A program made the position numbers and the translations under genes. From Chamaecyparis obtusa (Eukaryota > Streptophyta > Pinopsida > Cupressales > Cupressaceae): a stretch of DNA of 64,000 bases. A model generated the notes under the pieces. It saw only the letters and a list, made by a program, of their open reading frames with translations. It was not told where the DNA came from and searched no databases. Positions 22,668 to 32,567 of this stretch are shown here, in pieces. Location of the stretch: the NCBI GenBank assembly GCA_027943335.1, contig BSBK01002085.1:1284501-1348500 (forward strand). The letters run 5' to 3'. Within the stretch, counting starts at the first letter, position 1. Each line of letters opens with the position of its first letter.

Positions 22668-23582
22668 AATATCAAACTAAGGCTGAATTGTATTGCTATT
22701 AATAATCAATTTCATCAAATGGATTTGATGTAATATATATATTCTTCAAGGATGTCTCACGAAGGGACATACCTCTTCGTGAGACTATGTGTCTCACGAA
22801 GAGTGATGTCTCTTCGTGAGACATTCTTATTATGAAAGTTTACCAACTTAGCAAATTGCATTATCGACATGTTATTGTTTATCAAAGTCGATCCTCATTA
22901 TTGACTTGTTAATGTCGATCTTTATATTAACATTGGACATTATACTAGCCGATACATATCGGCCTTCATTCTATATGCTGTCCAAACATATGTTTAACAA
23001 AATCATTGTTAATAATGATACTGTTGACATATGTCGACAATATCCTTATTAACAATGATATGTTTGTTATGTTGATAAGAATGAAGTCGATATAAGTATT
23101 GTGATGATCATATAAATATGATTAGCATTATTGATAATGATAATCATAGTGATATCATTATCAATAATGATTAATCAATATTATAATTCAGATTCATATT
23201 TGATACCATAATCAACATAAAGTAATATCTTGATTTGGTCGATATCATAATCGACTTTTGATAATCAAATCAATAATGTTAAGTTGGTATTGTTATCAAC
23301 TTTATTAACAATTAAAGTTGATAACAATATCAACTATAACATTGATATTTCTTTTACTCATATTAGTTATCAATAATGATAACTATGATAGTTATCAATT
23401 ATAGCTATCGTGGTTATCAAATAATAATAATTATAGAATGAATCTTAATGAATTCTCCAGTTGATAAGATCATCAAATGTCTAATGATAATGTATATAAC
23501 ATATAATTTTTATTTTATCTAAAGAAGGAGATATCAAATGCTTAAGGTTAGAATAATCTGACCGAAGCTACAAACATTAGCA
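22374..23582. mobile_element. Solo LTR inserted in the hAT transposase
   Basis: It starts TGTTGATGTTTGATCAG and ends CATTAGCA, flanked by the perfect 5-bp duplication CCATG (22369-22373 and 23583-23587). It is AT-rich with a TA microsatellite at 22624-22664, a double hairpin at 22754-22822 and many gat/atc-rich palindromic phrases. Once it and one CCATG copy are set aside, the hAT frame runs on. Its beginning and end resemble the block at 24668-25419. Confidence 0.88.
22754..22822. other. Two consecutive perfect 11-bp hairpins
   Basis: GTCTCACGAAG at 22754 and 22791 alternates with its complement CTTCGTGAGAC at 22774 and 22812, giving two hairpins or one longer fold. A hairpin with different arm sequence occupies a comparable position in the related LTR-like block (24996-25031). 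Confidence 0.85.
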
Positions 23583-23690
23583 CCATGGATTTCAAGAACA
23601 TCATATGGTTCTTGCAAAAAACCAAAAAATTAATGATGGTGTAGTTTTTGCCATTTGTCCACCCATCGGAAATAATGGTGCAACTAAATT
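23583..23690 (-). pseudogene. hAT transposase DUF659 segment
   Basis: The minus-strand translation gives CTIISDGWTNGKNYTIINFL followed by VFCKNHMMFLKSM. It carries the SDGWT...INFLV signature of the DUF659 core of plant hAT transposases. The solo LTR interrupts this codon series after KSM, and VSNKVKT continues at 22365 and below. Confidence 0.85.
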
Positions 23691-23785
23691 ATTTCCATTC
23701 TATTCTTTGCTCTTCCACCACTTCTTTTTCCCTATCAAGTGCATTTGTGAGCATCCTACAAGTATTAAGTATAATTAACGTTAAG

Positions 23786-24429
23786 CAAAGTTGCATGGAT
23801 ACGGATACAAATATAGGTACGGTATTTGATACGGATACGACAATTTTTTAAGACCCCCAATATGGATACGGTTGGGTACGACATTCATAAAATACAAATA
23901 CACATATATTTAACACAATTTTCTAAGTTATTATAGGATATTTTCATTACTTTAAAAGCAATATAGACATATAATTGCTACATACATAATTATAAGTTGA
24001 TTTAAATATTAACAATATTCAAAAAATGGTAGAGTTGCTTTGGAAGATAACCAAAAAATATGGGTAGCTGAAATAGAAAAGCATTTGATTTGTCTTCCTC
24101 ATTTGGTGTAGGTTTTTGTTAACACGAAGTCAAAAAAGTTACATGATTGAAGTTTGCTTTAAATTAAGGAATATTTATGTCAATTTTTTTAAAAGTCAAA
24201 TCACATAGTGTTTGGTACAGTGAAAAAATTAAGGAATATTTATGTCAATTTTTTTAAAAATCAAATCACATAGTATTTGGTACAGTGAAAAAATTAAGGA
24301 TTTTTTGGCACATGTGGGTAGGAAATCCAATGTGTATCCATGTAATATCATATCCGTATTTGATACGGATACAGATACAGATATGGTACGCGTGCCCAAG
24401 GAGGGGTAGAGGAGTTTTCGGCAACTCTG
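23786..24429. mobile_element. Non-autonomous hAT element (MITE-like), 644 bp
   Basis: The terminal inverted repeats are CAAAGTTGC at the left and GCAACTCTG at the right, and the perfect 8-bp duplication ACGTTAAG lies at 23778-23785 and 24430-24437. Subterminal runs of ggatacgg and its complement occur at both ends. A 64-bp-scale internal tandem duplication (ttaaggaatatttatgtcaa...cagtgaaaaaat) lies at about 24166-24294. It carries no coding capacity. It sits within the body of a decayed hAT transposase gene. Confidence 0.9.
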
Positions 24430-24667
24430 ACGTTAAGTACAGAATTTTGAAAAAAAACAACTTAAATTCAACAAAAATTAGTAATTACTCTAAATAAAAA
24501 AAGAACATAAATTTAGTCTACACTCTAAAAAGCAAAACACAACATAAGTTATCAAGATTCAAAACTAAAAGTAAAAAGTTAAAACATTTAAAAACTAGAA
24601 CAAGTGAACTAACCTCCCACTCAAGTCAACACGGAAAGGCGCCTTATAGCCTTTTCCTACCACAGTC

Positions 24668-25175
24668 TGTTGAATTTTCAGATCAGGTTGTATAACTTTT
24701 AAATATTATAATCTACTTTGTGTATGATCTCTCAAGATATATATAATATAATAATGGATATATATATATATAAATATATTAGCAATCAATATTTATATAA
24801 ACTGAAATATGAATTGAATATGTGTTGATCGAAACTTGCACTGCTGAGTATATTCGCTGTGTATCTGCTGTATATATTGATGGGCAACTATCGATACTCA
24901 ATATCGATATGGATTATCAATCGACTGCAGCGTATGTAATTGTCTGTTCACCGTATCTCATCAAATGAGATGTTACCGAATATATGAGTCAAGGGGTGTC
25001 TCATGTAGAGAGGTGCCTCTACGTGAGGCACCAGCATTAATCATAACAATGTTTAGTTAGCAGTATGTCATCACAGCAGTAAATCAATAATAGTATCGAT
25101 TGATAATATGGTTATATTAACACAACTCAGCAATATATATTATATTATATGATCATTATCAATTATGTCTTTGAT

Positions 25176-25209
<34 letters not shown>

Positions 25210-25419
25210 GATATAAATCTCTATTAATGATTTAGCATATACATCAATAATAATAGTAATATTATATTATGATTATAATTTAATTATAATCATAATATAA
25301 TATTATTATTCACAATTAGATAGGAATAGGATAGACATATAATGTTCAAGGCTGAACGGCCACTTATACATTTGATAATATTGGTTAGAGTGATCTGACC
25401 AAAGCTACATCCTTTAACA
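24668..25419. mobile_element. LTR-like block related to 22374-23582
   Basis: It starts TGTTGAATTTTCAGATCAG and its end region (gatctgaccaaagctaca...ttaaca) parallels the end of the solo LTR. It contains a TA run (25176-25201) and a hairpin at 24996-25031. The flanking 5-mers (CAGTC, ATTGC) do not match, so the ends are decayed or misplaced. Confidence 0.5.
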
Positions 25420-25654
25420 ATTGCAATAACCAAGTTAAGCCAATATGGATTTTCTATCAAATTGAAAGGGATGTTGTTGAAGTACTAGGAATTAGCACAA
25501 ACAATGTCTATGTGTTGATGCACCTCCCTATTCCACCCAATTCTTTTAATGATAATTGTGCTCCAAGTGTGTTTTTGTGCACAAAATATCTATCTATAGG
25601 TTGCACTTGTGACACTGATGGTGGTGTTCTACTAGAAGTAGCAGAAGTGGTGGC

Positions 25655-26116
25655 CTAGAGGGTGGTGGATTTGCGGATGCGTGGGCCAAGAAGAGTGCCC
25701 ACTATTCCTTCAAGTGCTTCTTCTTCTTCAAGGTTGATTGTAACACCTTGAGATTTAGCCATGCATGCTCTCATGACTAGTTTTGCCCTTTCCCTCTGCA
25801 ATTTTTTCTCTTCTTGGGCAACAAGTAAGACATTGATTTCTCTTTTTATTTCTTCTGTGGTTCCCTCACAAACTCCCACATCATGCTTCGTGATGCTTGT
25901 AAGGTGGTATTTCAAGCCGTGTATGCCTCCATAAATTACTTTTTCACACGTGATGCAAATTACTGTATTATGTTCTGGTCCGTCAAAGACATACTTCCAA
26001 GCCTTATCTCTAGCCCCTTTAGAACGTGTGGCTACATATCTAGATGAGCATGCATCTATTGAGGTATTGGCAGACCTTGAAGCTGACCCAGTTGTAGAAG
26101 AATCTCGATTTGCCAT
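25655..26116 (-). pseudogene. hAT transposase N-terminal part with BED zinc finger
   Basis: The 153-codon minus-strand frame has its first ATG at 26116 (MANRDSSTTGSAS...). DKAWKYVFDGPEHNTVICIT, followed by CEKVIYGGIHGLKYHL and KHDVGVC, forms a BED-type finger with Cys54, Cys57, His71 and a later His/Cys. BED fingers bind transposon ends. The frame stops at 25655, and the remaining domains lie further left on the same strand (DUF659, dimerisation), separated by insertions. I infer one decayed transposase gene spanning 26116 to 21853. Confidence 0.85.
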
Positions 26117-26464
26117 TATCAATCAAATTATCAACCTACACAAATGAATTGAAACCACAAAATTACAAATGAATATTTTAATAAAAAATTAGCAAACAAA
26201 CTAAAGTAGTATAAATAATTTTAGATAGTTGAAATTTAAAAAAAACAAGAAAAAGTGTTAGGGTTTGATATTTTTAGGAAAAGTTGAGATTCTTGAGAAA
26301 GCAGTGAAAAAATTAGAAAAAACATTCTAAAAACAGTGTTAAATCTTGTTCATTACACTCTAAAACAATATAGAGTACTTAGGAAATGCCTTTATTGAGT
26401 TTCTATAAACCTAGATGCAACAAAAAGAAGATAAAATGATTTAAAAAAAGAAAGAAAAAGAATT

Positions 26465-26799
26465 GTGATATTGCTATCAGGATTCAACTGTGTAGTTTTT
26501 TGAGTCAAACTCATTGACCCATGATTCATGAGTAGTGGTTCAACACGAACCCATCTCTCATGAGAATGAATGGAACACTTAGCACTCATTGGATCTAGGT
26601 GATGCTGATAGAGGTGAAGCACCGGGACTTCCCGGGAGGTCACCCATCCCAGTACTACTCAGCTCGAGCGCGCTTAACTACGGAGTTTCCTCCATGGTTA
26701 AACCCACTCTGCTTGCATCCTCATTTGCAAAACCTTCACCAAGTGTTGTGCCTTATGAACCATTCATTAGAAAGCCGCTTAAGCTCATCACCTAGATCC
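26465..26799 (-). repeat. 5S rRNA-derived repeat, copy A (inverted)
   Basis: The reverse complement matches copy C: a unique left arm, then 75 bp resembling the 3' two thirds of plant 5S rRNA (26613-26687, with AGTAGTACTGGGATGGGTGA and CCTCCCGGGAAGTCC), then a right arm. The internal promoter boxes of 5S genes fall in this piece. The first 45 or so bases of 5S are absent, so it is not a functional rRNA gene. Confidence 0.85.
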
Positions 26800-26963
26800 A
26801 ATGAGTGCTAAGTGTTCCATTCACTCTCATGAGAGATGGGTTTGTGTTGAACCACTACTCATGAATCATGGGTCAATGAGTTTGACTCAAAAAACTACAC
26901 AGTTGAATCCTGATAGCAATATCACAATTTGACTTGCTGTGGAAAATATCTCCTACTTATCAA
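26800..26963 (+). repeat. 5S-derived repeat, copy B (right arm only)
   Basis: It begins cctagatccaatgagtgc and ends tcctacttatcaa, identical in organisation to the right arm of copy C but without the 5S part. It abuts inverted copy A at a short catca overlap, giving a head-to-head fold-back. Confidence 0.85.
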
Positions 26964-27329
26964 TTGATGAGCTTAAGGGGCTTTCTAATGAATGGTTCAT
27001 AAGGCACAACACTTGGTGAAGGTTTTGCAAATGAGGATGCAAGCAGAGTGGGTTTAACCATGGAGGAAACTCCGTAGTTAAGTGCGCTCGAGCTGGAGTA
27101 GTACTGGGATGGGTGACCTCCCGGGAAGTCCTAGTGCTTCACCTCTGTGAGCATCACCTAGATCCAATGAGTGCTAAGTGTTCCATTCATTCTCATGAGA
27201 GATGGGTTCGTGTTGAACCACTACTCATGAATCATGGGTCAATGAGTTTGACTCAAAAAACTACACAGTTGAATCCTGATAGCAATATCACAATTTGACT
27301 TGCTGTGGAAAATATCTCCTACTTATCAA
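26964..27329 (+). repeat. 5S rRNA-derived repeat, copy C (full unit)
   Basis: It runs from ttgatgagcttaagg to ctcctacttatcaa. The 5S-like core at 27068-27143 keeps AACTCCGTAGTTAAG, GTAGTACTGGGATGGGTGAC and CTCCCGGGAAGTCCTAGTG. These correspond to the A box, intermediate element and C box of 5S genes (established knowledge). Candidates are a Cassandra-type terminal-repeat element, whose LTRs carry 5S sequence, or a 5S-derived SINE. A purine-rich string AAAGAAAAAGAA(A)TT flanks the A-B-C cluster on both sides (26451-26464 and 27328-27342), possibly a target duplication. Confidence 0.85.
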
Positions 27330-27816
27330 AGAAAAAGAAATTAGAAAACCTACCTGAGAATTTGATTTTGCTTGAAAATCCTCTTCATCTGCTTCAAATC
27401 AGCTCCAAATCGACTTAAATCCTTGCAAATGACCTTTCAATACCTTGGAAGGGTATTTAGTGGCTTGGACAACAAAAAAGAAATCATAAAGAGCAAATAA
27501 AACCTTTTGTCTCACAACAAAATTCTTTTATGCAGTCGCATTCGAGAAAATAGCACGGACTCACAGAGTTCTTGGCGAGTAAAAGTCTAGAAAACTTGCA
27601 AGCAAAAACTTCTCGTGAGAAAACAACTTCTCATCAATTTCTCTGCAATTTTTTCATTTATGGCTTCCAGAATCAAAACAAATTGTTCCTAGAACAATTA
27701 TTTTCTCAATTCATATTATTTTTGAAATTTAATTGCTCTTGAATTAATGTATGTCAAAAACTTGAATCCTTTTCAATACCAAGATAGATCAATTAATTTT
27801 GCAAATGAGTACCAAG

Positions 27817-28345
27817 TGTTAGAGCATGCATATTTGCATATGTTGTATAAATTTATTGTGCACATGCTAAAGAATATTCTCATGCTTAATTGAGCACATG
27901 TTTGCACATGCATGCCTAGCTTAAGGTCACTTGGTTGAGCCTAATTTAGTTTAGTCTAGTCTAATTGGGCTCCAGTTTGCACATTGTGCATATCATGCTT
28001 TTCTAGTTTGCTATTTTTAGTGGGAGTTATCTTTTGCATATTTTTAGTACTATTGCTTATGATAAAAGCAATTGATCTCTTCATTGTAATTTATTTCGCA
28101 ATCATTAGTCTTGCATATTGTATTCTTCTTGTACTTGAGGAATATAACAATTCTTTCTTGCTACCCTTGCTTGTGGAAGGTGTTTTTCATTGTAATTTAT
28201 CTTGCAATCATTAGTCTTGCATATTGTATTCTTTTTGCACTTGAGGAATATAACAATGTTACAATGCTTTCTTGCTACCCTTACTTGTGGAAGGTGTTTT
28301 CATTTTTTGTTAGATCTCTTGGTGCTTATGTTGCAAACTTCAACA
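27817..28345. mobile_element. Solo LTR, 529 bp
   Basis: It starts TGTTAGAGCATGC and ends CTTCAACA, flanked by the perfect 5-bp duplication CCAAG (27812-27816 and 28346-28350). An internal tandem duplication of a roughly 105-bp unit (attgtaattta...gtggaaggtgtttt) lies at about 28084-28300. The open frames at 27984-28353 are inside this LTR and are not genes. Confidence 0.9.
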
Positions 28346-28373
28346 CCAAGTAGGCTTATAATAACTAGTGCAA

Positions 28374-28560
28374 TAGGATGACACCCCTTTCCTAATTTGC
28401 CCTAAAATCACAATTGCAACAAATTGGGGTGAGGGTTACATCTTATCGAATAAGTCTTTCCTCACTAATACAATCTTGGATCTCGATCTTGCAATAACAC
28501 AAACATATTCCCACTTTGTGATTGATTAAGGGATTGACCAATTCCATCATATTTTTAAAG
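28374..28560 (+). mobile_element. Degenerate LTR start of the TGTAATGTCC family
   Basis: The phrase acccctttcctaatttgccc followed by taaaatcacaa resembles 3058-3105, and the later gatctcgatcttgcaat resembles gatctaggtcttgcaacc near 3194. The right boundary was not found. Confidence 0.4.
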
Positions 28561-30342
28561 ATTGTCTGAGAGTGCAGTTATGCCTGCCGATGCCTACACA
28601 AAAGTTCCCTGAGCGCATGAATGAGAGCCTTTCCCTTATACCTTTACGGGGGAGTATAAATTGATTGGCTGACATGGTGGGGCCAGATGAAGGCTGCATA
28701 GTTGAAGAAGTCGAAAATTATCACCCTTGTCATTTATTGTCTTCTTTGATTCCACTACTATTTCGAAAGAACTGTTAATGAGGATTTGAAACTTGCAAGC
28801 ATTTCTAAAATGAAAATTTTAAAAAGCTTAATTGAAGAAGGTTTTTTGTTCTCTTGGTCCTAAAAATCTATTTTTTAACACGTTTAAAAATGTTTCTGCA
28901 GTCAAATTGGTCTTGGGTATGCTCCTGGGGCTATGTATTTGTCCTAGGTACATTTCCGATGTACATGTGATGATTAAATGTCTCCAGAATACCTTGGACC
29001 TGGGATTACACCCACACCCATTCTGTATTCTCTGGGAGTGGGCAATTCTGGTAACGTAATTGTAAAGGTCTAAGTACTTAGTGACTAGCTGTGAACTTTA
29101 AAACTTTAAGAAAGATCCAATCTAAGACAACCGCCATTTATATATGTATTCATGTCACATAATGTGCATCTAAATGCTTAATCAATTAGGATGCCTTCAT
29201 AAGACCTGAGAATAAGCAAGAAGCTCAAACATAAAAAAGTAAAAACCCTATGAGTGGAACGTTATATTTGCATTATAATTCACTTGCAGTGTAGCAAAAT
29301 GGTCTGTGATTTTTTGTGCAATTGCTTATTTGGGTAAAAATGTAAATTTTAAGTGATTGTTTTACACCACCCACTGTTAAAGTTGTCATAAATGTTAAAA
29401 GACATTTATTTGTTGCTATATTTGCAAAACTACATAGGGTTGCTTTATAGTGTGCTATGTCATGTTAAACTTCAATGCTCCTTTGCTTGGAAAGATTTCA
29501 GAAACAAGAACTTTGAGGAAATTATCATAGATTTTAAGATTCTGCAGTCTATGATTGTTAATGAAATGGATTCTGTGAAAAATTACTTTTAAAAGATATG
29601 ATGCTTCAGGTGCAATTCTAGATGCACGAGGATGAAGAACGGATTTGGATTGTAGTTCAGAGCTCCTTTATACAACTCTTGAACAAGTAGATGAGGTCTG
29701 GTCGACCCTAATCCAAAAAAAAATAGTTACCCTAATCCAAAAAAAAATAGTTTATTAAATATTTATTTACATCTTAACATAAAACTTGGAAAAAGTTCCA
29801 TGTATGATGTTTTTTACCCATATAAAACTTTTCCTATCATGGTCAACTTCTGGTTAAATTCTTGTCTCTTCATATCAAAACCTAGAAAACAATGTCTTTT
29901 TATCGACTTTATTTGTGGTTTTGCACCTAGTCTTCTTTTTTTGTTCTTTAAGGACTACTCTACAAATTTCAATTTAAATGTTACCATGCATAGAAAATAT
30001 GCATTGCTAGTATTATTAAAAGTTGACAACAGATTCAAATGAACTTGGTTTAAATCTAGTCAAAGATTGCGTATATACACAAAAGAAAATATGCATTGCT
30101 AGTATTTTCTGAAGTTGACAAGAGGTTCAAACAGATCTGGTTTTAATTTCGTAAAAGACTGTGTGTACACACAACATGATCGATATATAGTATGTTTGCT
30201 TTTATTCTATACAAAAAGTGCTGTAATAGCATAGAATTTCAAATGTTTAGATCTAAATCACATTTGGCTCATATGTAAAGTAGTAAACCAAAAAAATCTC
30301 ACAGAAATAATAATAACCAGGTGCTATTTTTCTTGCTGCCAG
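28561..30342. other. AUG5 intron, small tandem repeats only
   Basis: A 92-bp tandem duplication starts at 29992 and 30084 (agaaaatatgcattgctagt). A short duplicate of ccctaatccaaaaaaaaatag lies near 29706-29750. No gene or mobile-element ends were recognised. The 3' end supplies the exon C acceptor. Confidence 0.55.
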
Positions 30343-30552
30343 CTGGACGTTTTGTCAAAGGAAAGAGAACTAGTAGGGTTTAGAGCAAGCGTAAATACAT
30401 TGACATCAGAAGTTCTACGGCTGAAGAAAATGTGTGCAGAGTGGAGAGAAGCGGAAGAAGCATTGCGACAGAAATGGAAAAAGATTGAACAATTTGATGG
30501 GCGCAGGACAGAATTGGAATCAATATATACAGCTCTTGTCCGATCGAATCTG
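30343..30552 (+). CDS. AUG5: AUGMIN subunit 5, exon C
   Basis: The exon has 70 codons in phase 0, starting [16 protein letters not shown] and ending [10 protein letters not shown]. It carries the conserved coiled-coil block with KKWKKIEEFD-like residues (here [13 protein letters not shown]). The acceptor is cttgctgccag and the donor ctg|gtatgt. A recent 244-bp tandem duplication begins only 39 bp downstream of the donor without touching it. Confidence 0.94.
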
Positions 30553-30591
30553 GTATGTTCTTGTAAGATTATGCACATTTATGTTGTCTTC

Positions 30592-31078
30592 TCTCATAAA
30601 AAATGTTGTCTGTCGTCTGTTTTTTTTATTATATCTGCCCACATTTAGAATTTTAGCAATTGTAGCTAAGTTACTACAAGTAAGTTGAAATGGGCTGTTT
30701 TTCAGAAATATTGTTACATGTTGACTAATTATCATTGATTTTATCTAAATGTACGGGTACCGTCAGTTGGAAGATAGTAACGTTATTTTGTAAATGCTGC
30801 TTTGTACATAGTATATGTGACATGTGAATGCTTTTTCTCATAAAAAATGTTGTCTGTTGTCTGTTTTTTTTTATTATCTGCCCACATTTAGAATTTTAGC
30901 AATTGTAGCTAAGTTACTACAAGTAAGTTGAAATGGGCTGTTTTTCAGAAATATTGTTACACGTTGACTAATTATCATTGATTTTATCTATATGTACGGG
31001 TACCGTCAGTTGGAAGATAGTAACGTTATTTTGTAAATGCTGCTTTGTACATAGTATATGTGACATGTGAATGCTTTT
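30592..31078 (+). repeat. 244-bp tandem duplication next to exon C
   Basis: Two head-to-tail copies (30592-30835 and 30836-31078) differ at only a few positions, such as tgtcgtctg against tgttgtctg and catgttgac against cacgttgac. The copies start 39 bp after the exon C donor. The closeness of the copies indicates a recent event compared with other repeats here. Confidence 0.93.
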
Positions 31079-32111
31079 TCTCACCATGGGAGAAAAATGG
31101 TTGTATGTGTTGGCAAGCTGGATTGTCGAATTAATTGCATGTATATTATTGTGGCCACAGCTTGCTTGGATAGGCTGTTTGAACTTTTGCGAACAATTAG
31201 ATGCCAAGGAGAGGATGGAATTGGGTCAATTTTAAACTATACCTTGAGATTTTAGAAGGATTGACAAGATTTCTGTTTGATTTATCACTATTTGAATCAA
31301 AATTTGAACATTTTTAAATTTGAACGAGATCTAAGATAAATGGAAAAACAATGTGGGTTTCTACAAGGGAGGTCTGATACACCAAATTGGTGTTTCAGTT
31401 GATGGCGATCTAAAATCCACCATTTATTATTTTGTTTGGGGATAATGTTCACAAGTTGCTTGCTTGATATTTTCATCACATCTTATCAGCTTACTTTCAG
31501 CTGTTTATTGCCTTATGATGTTGGCAGTGAGTGTGCTTGCATGCAATGAGTAAGTTCAATATTTTGTATTTTTCTAGTTTGTGTCCCAAATTATACTGTT
31601 TCTGTGCTTGAATAGACAAACTGTAGTTTGGTGTGTGAAATATACTTACATAGAGAAATATGGGCTTGTTTTGTTTGTGTATTATAAACTTATTTTAGCT
31701 GGGCATTTGAGCTCATTAGACTTGAATTCCTTCTAATTGGTACTACATCCTGTCAGATGATGTGTTAAGTCCGCCATACCCATCCATCCCCTCATCCTTG
31801 TCCTTGTACCTTTACTATATTTGAATTTTTCTATTAAATTTTATCTCTACTTGTTCTCACTCCCATGTTATCCCCATAAACAAGAGCTCAGTGGAACATA
31901 TATCAGATTTTACCTTATGTGAGACTTCTCTTGGTTATTTGTAGAAGCTTTGTTGCTATACCTAAGTGTCAGGTTGTCTCTAACCAATTTATGTTCTGAA
32001 TTATGCCAATTTTTGTTTCAGAGGTTATGACTATAGTAGCTTCAGCACAATTTATTTTTATGTCTAGCTACCTGGGATGCTTTTTAGTAAAATGAATGCT
32101 TGGATATGCAG
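31079..32111. other. AUG5 intron between exons C and D, no recognised feature
   Basis: Ordinary AT-rich intron sequence. No transposon ends, RNA genes or coding segments were seen. Confidence 0.6.
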
Positions 32112-32297
32112 GCTGCTGCGGCATCTTGGGAGCAGCATCCTCTGGCTGCTCGTGAATATTCAGCAAACACTATTATCCCTGCCTGTACAACAGTTCAAAA
32201 CAAAACAACAGAGGCACATGATCTCATAGAAAAAGAAGTAGTTGCTTTTCACAGAAGCCCAGATAACCGTCTTTATATGTTACCAGCCACTCCACAG
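32112..32297 (+). CDS. AUG5: AUGMIN subunit 5, exon D
   Basis: The exon has 62 codons in phase 0, beginning [17 protein letters not shown] and ending MLPATPQ. The motifs LAAREY, TIIPACT, LIEKEV and [13 protein letters not shown] are typical of plant AUG5. The acceptor is ggatatgcag and the donor cag|gttggc. The intron to exon C is 1.56 kb and the intron to exon E only 110 bp, so exons C, D and E form a compact group inside an otherwise hugely expanded gene. Confidence 0.94.
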
Positions 32298-32407
32298 GTT
32301 GGCTCATTGTTACATTACATTATGCATTTCTTATTACGTTACCAGAAGCAAAACATATAGAGGCAATCACTGAATTCTGCATCAAAATTTCTTTCCATTC
32401 AAAATAG

Positions 32408-32567
32408 GCTCTTCTGGATTCCATGGGTGTAAGTGGGTCGACAGGACCTGAAGCAGTTGCTGCTGCGGAGAAGAATGCAGAATTGTTGACGGCAAGAGCT
32501 GGTGCAAGGGATCCTTCAGCAATTCCGTCAATTTGCCGCATATCTGCAGCACTACAGTATCATGCAG
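32408..32567 (+). CDS. AUG5: AUGMIN subunit 5, exon E
   Basis: The exon has 53 codons plus one base, starting [20 protein letters not shown] and ending ISAALQYHA. It includes the highly conserved stretch [19 protein letters not shown] of plant AUG5. The acceptor is tcaaaatag, and the donor gcag|gtatta leaves a single G that pairs with GA at the start of exon F to make a glycine codon. The 9.5-kb intron after it contains a LINE and two LTR-derived insertions. Confidence 0.94.

Noticed and set aside
26613..27143. Functional 5S rRNA genes
   Set aside because: Only the last two thirds of 5S are present in each copy, embedded in a repeat unit and in inverted arrangement.
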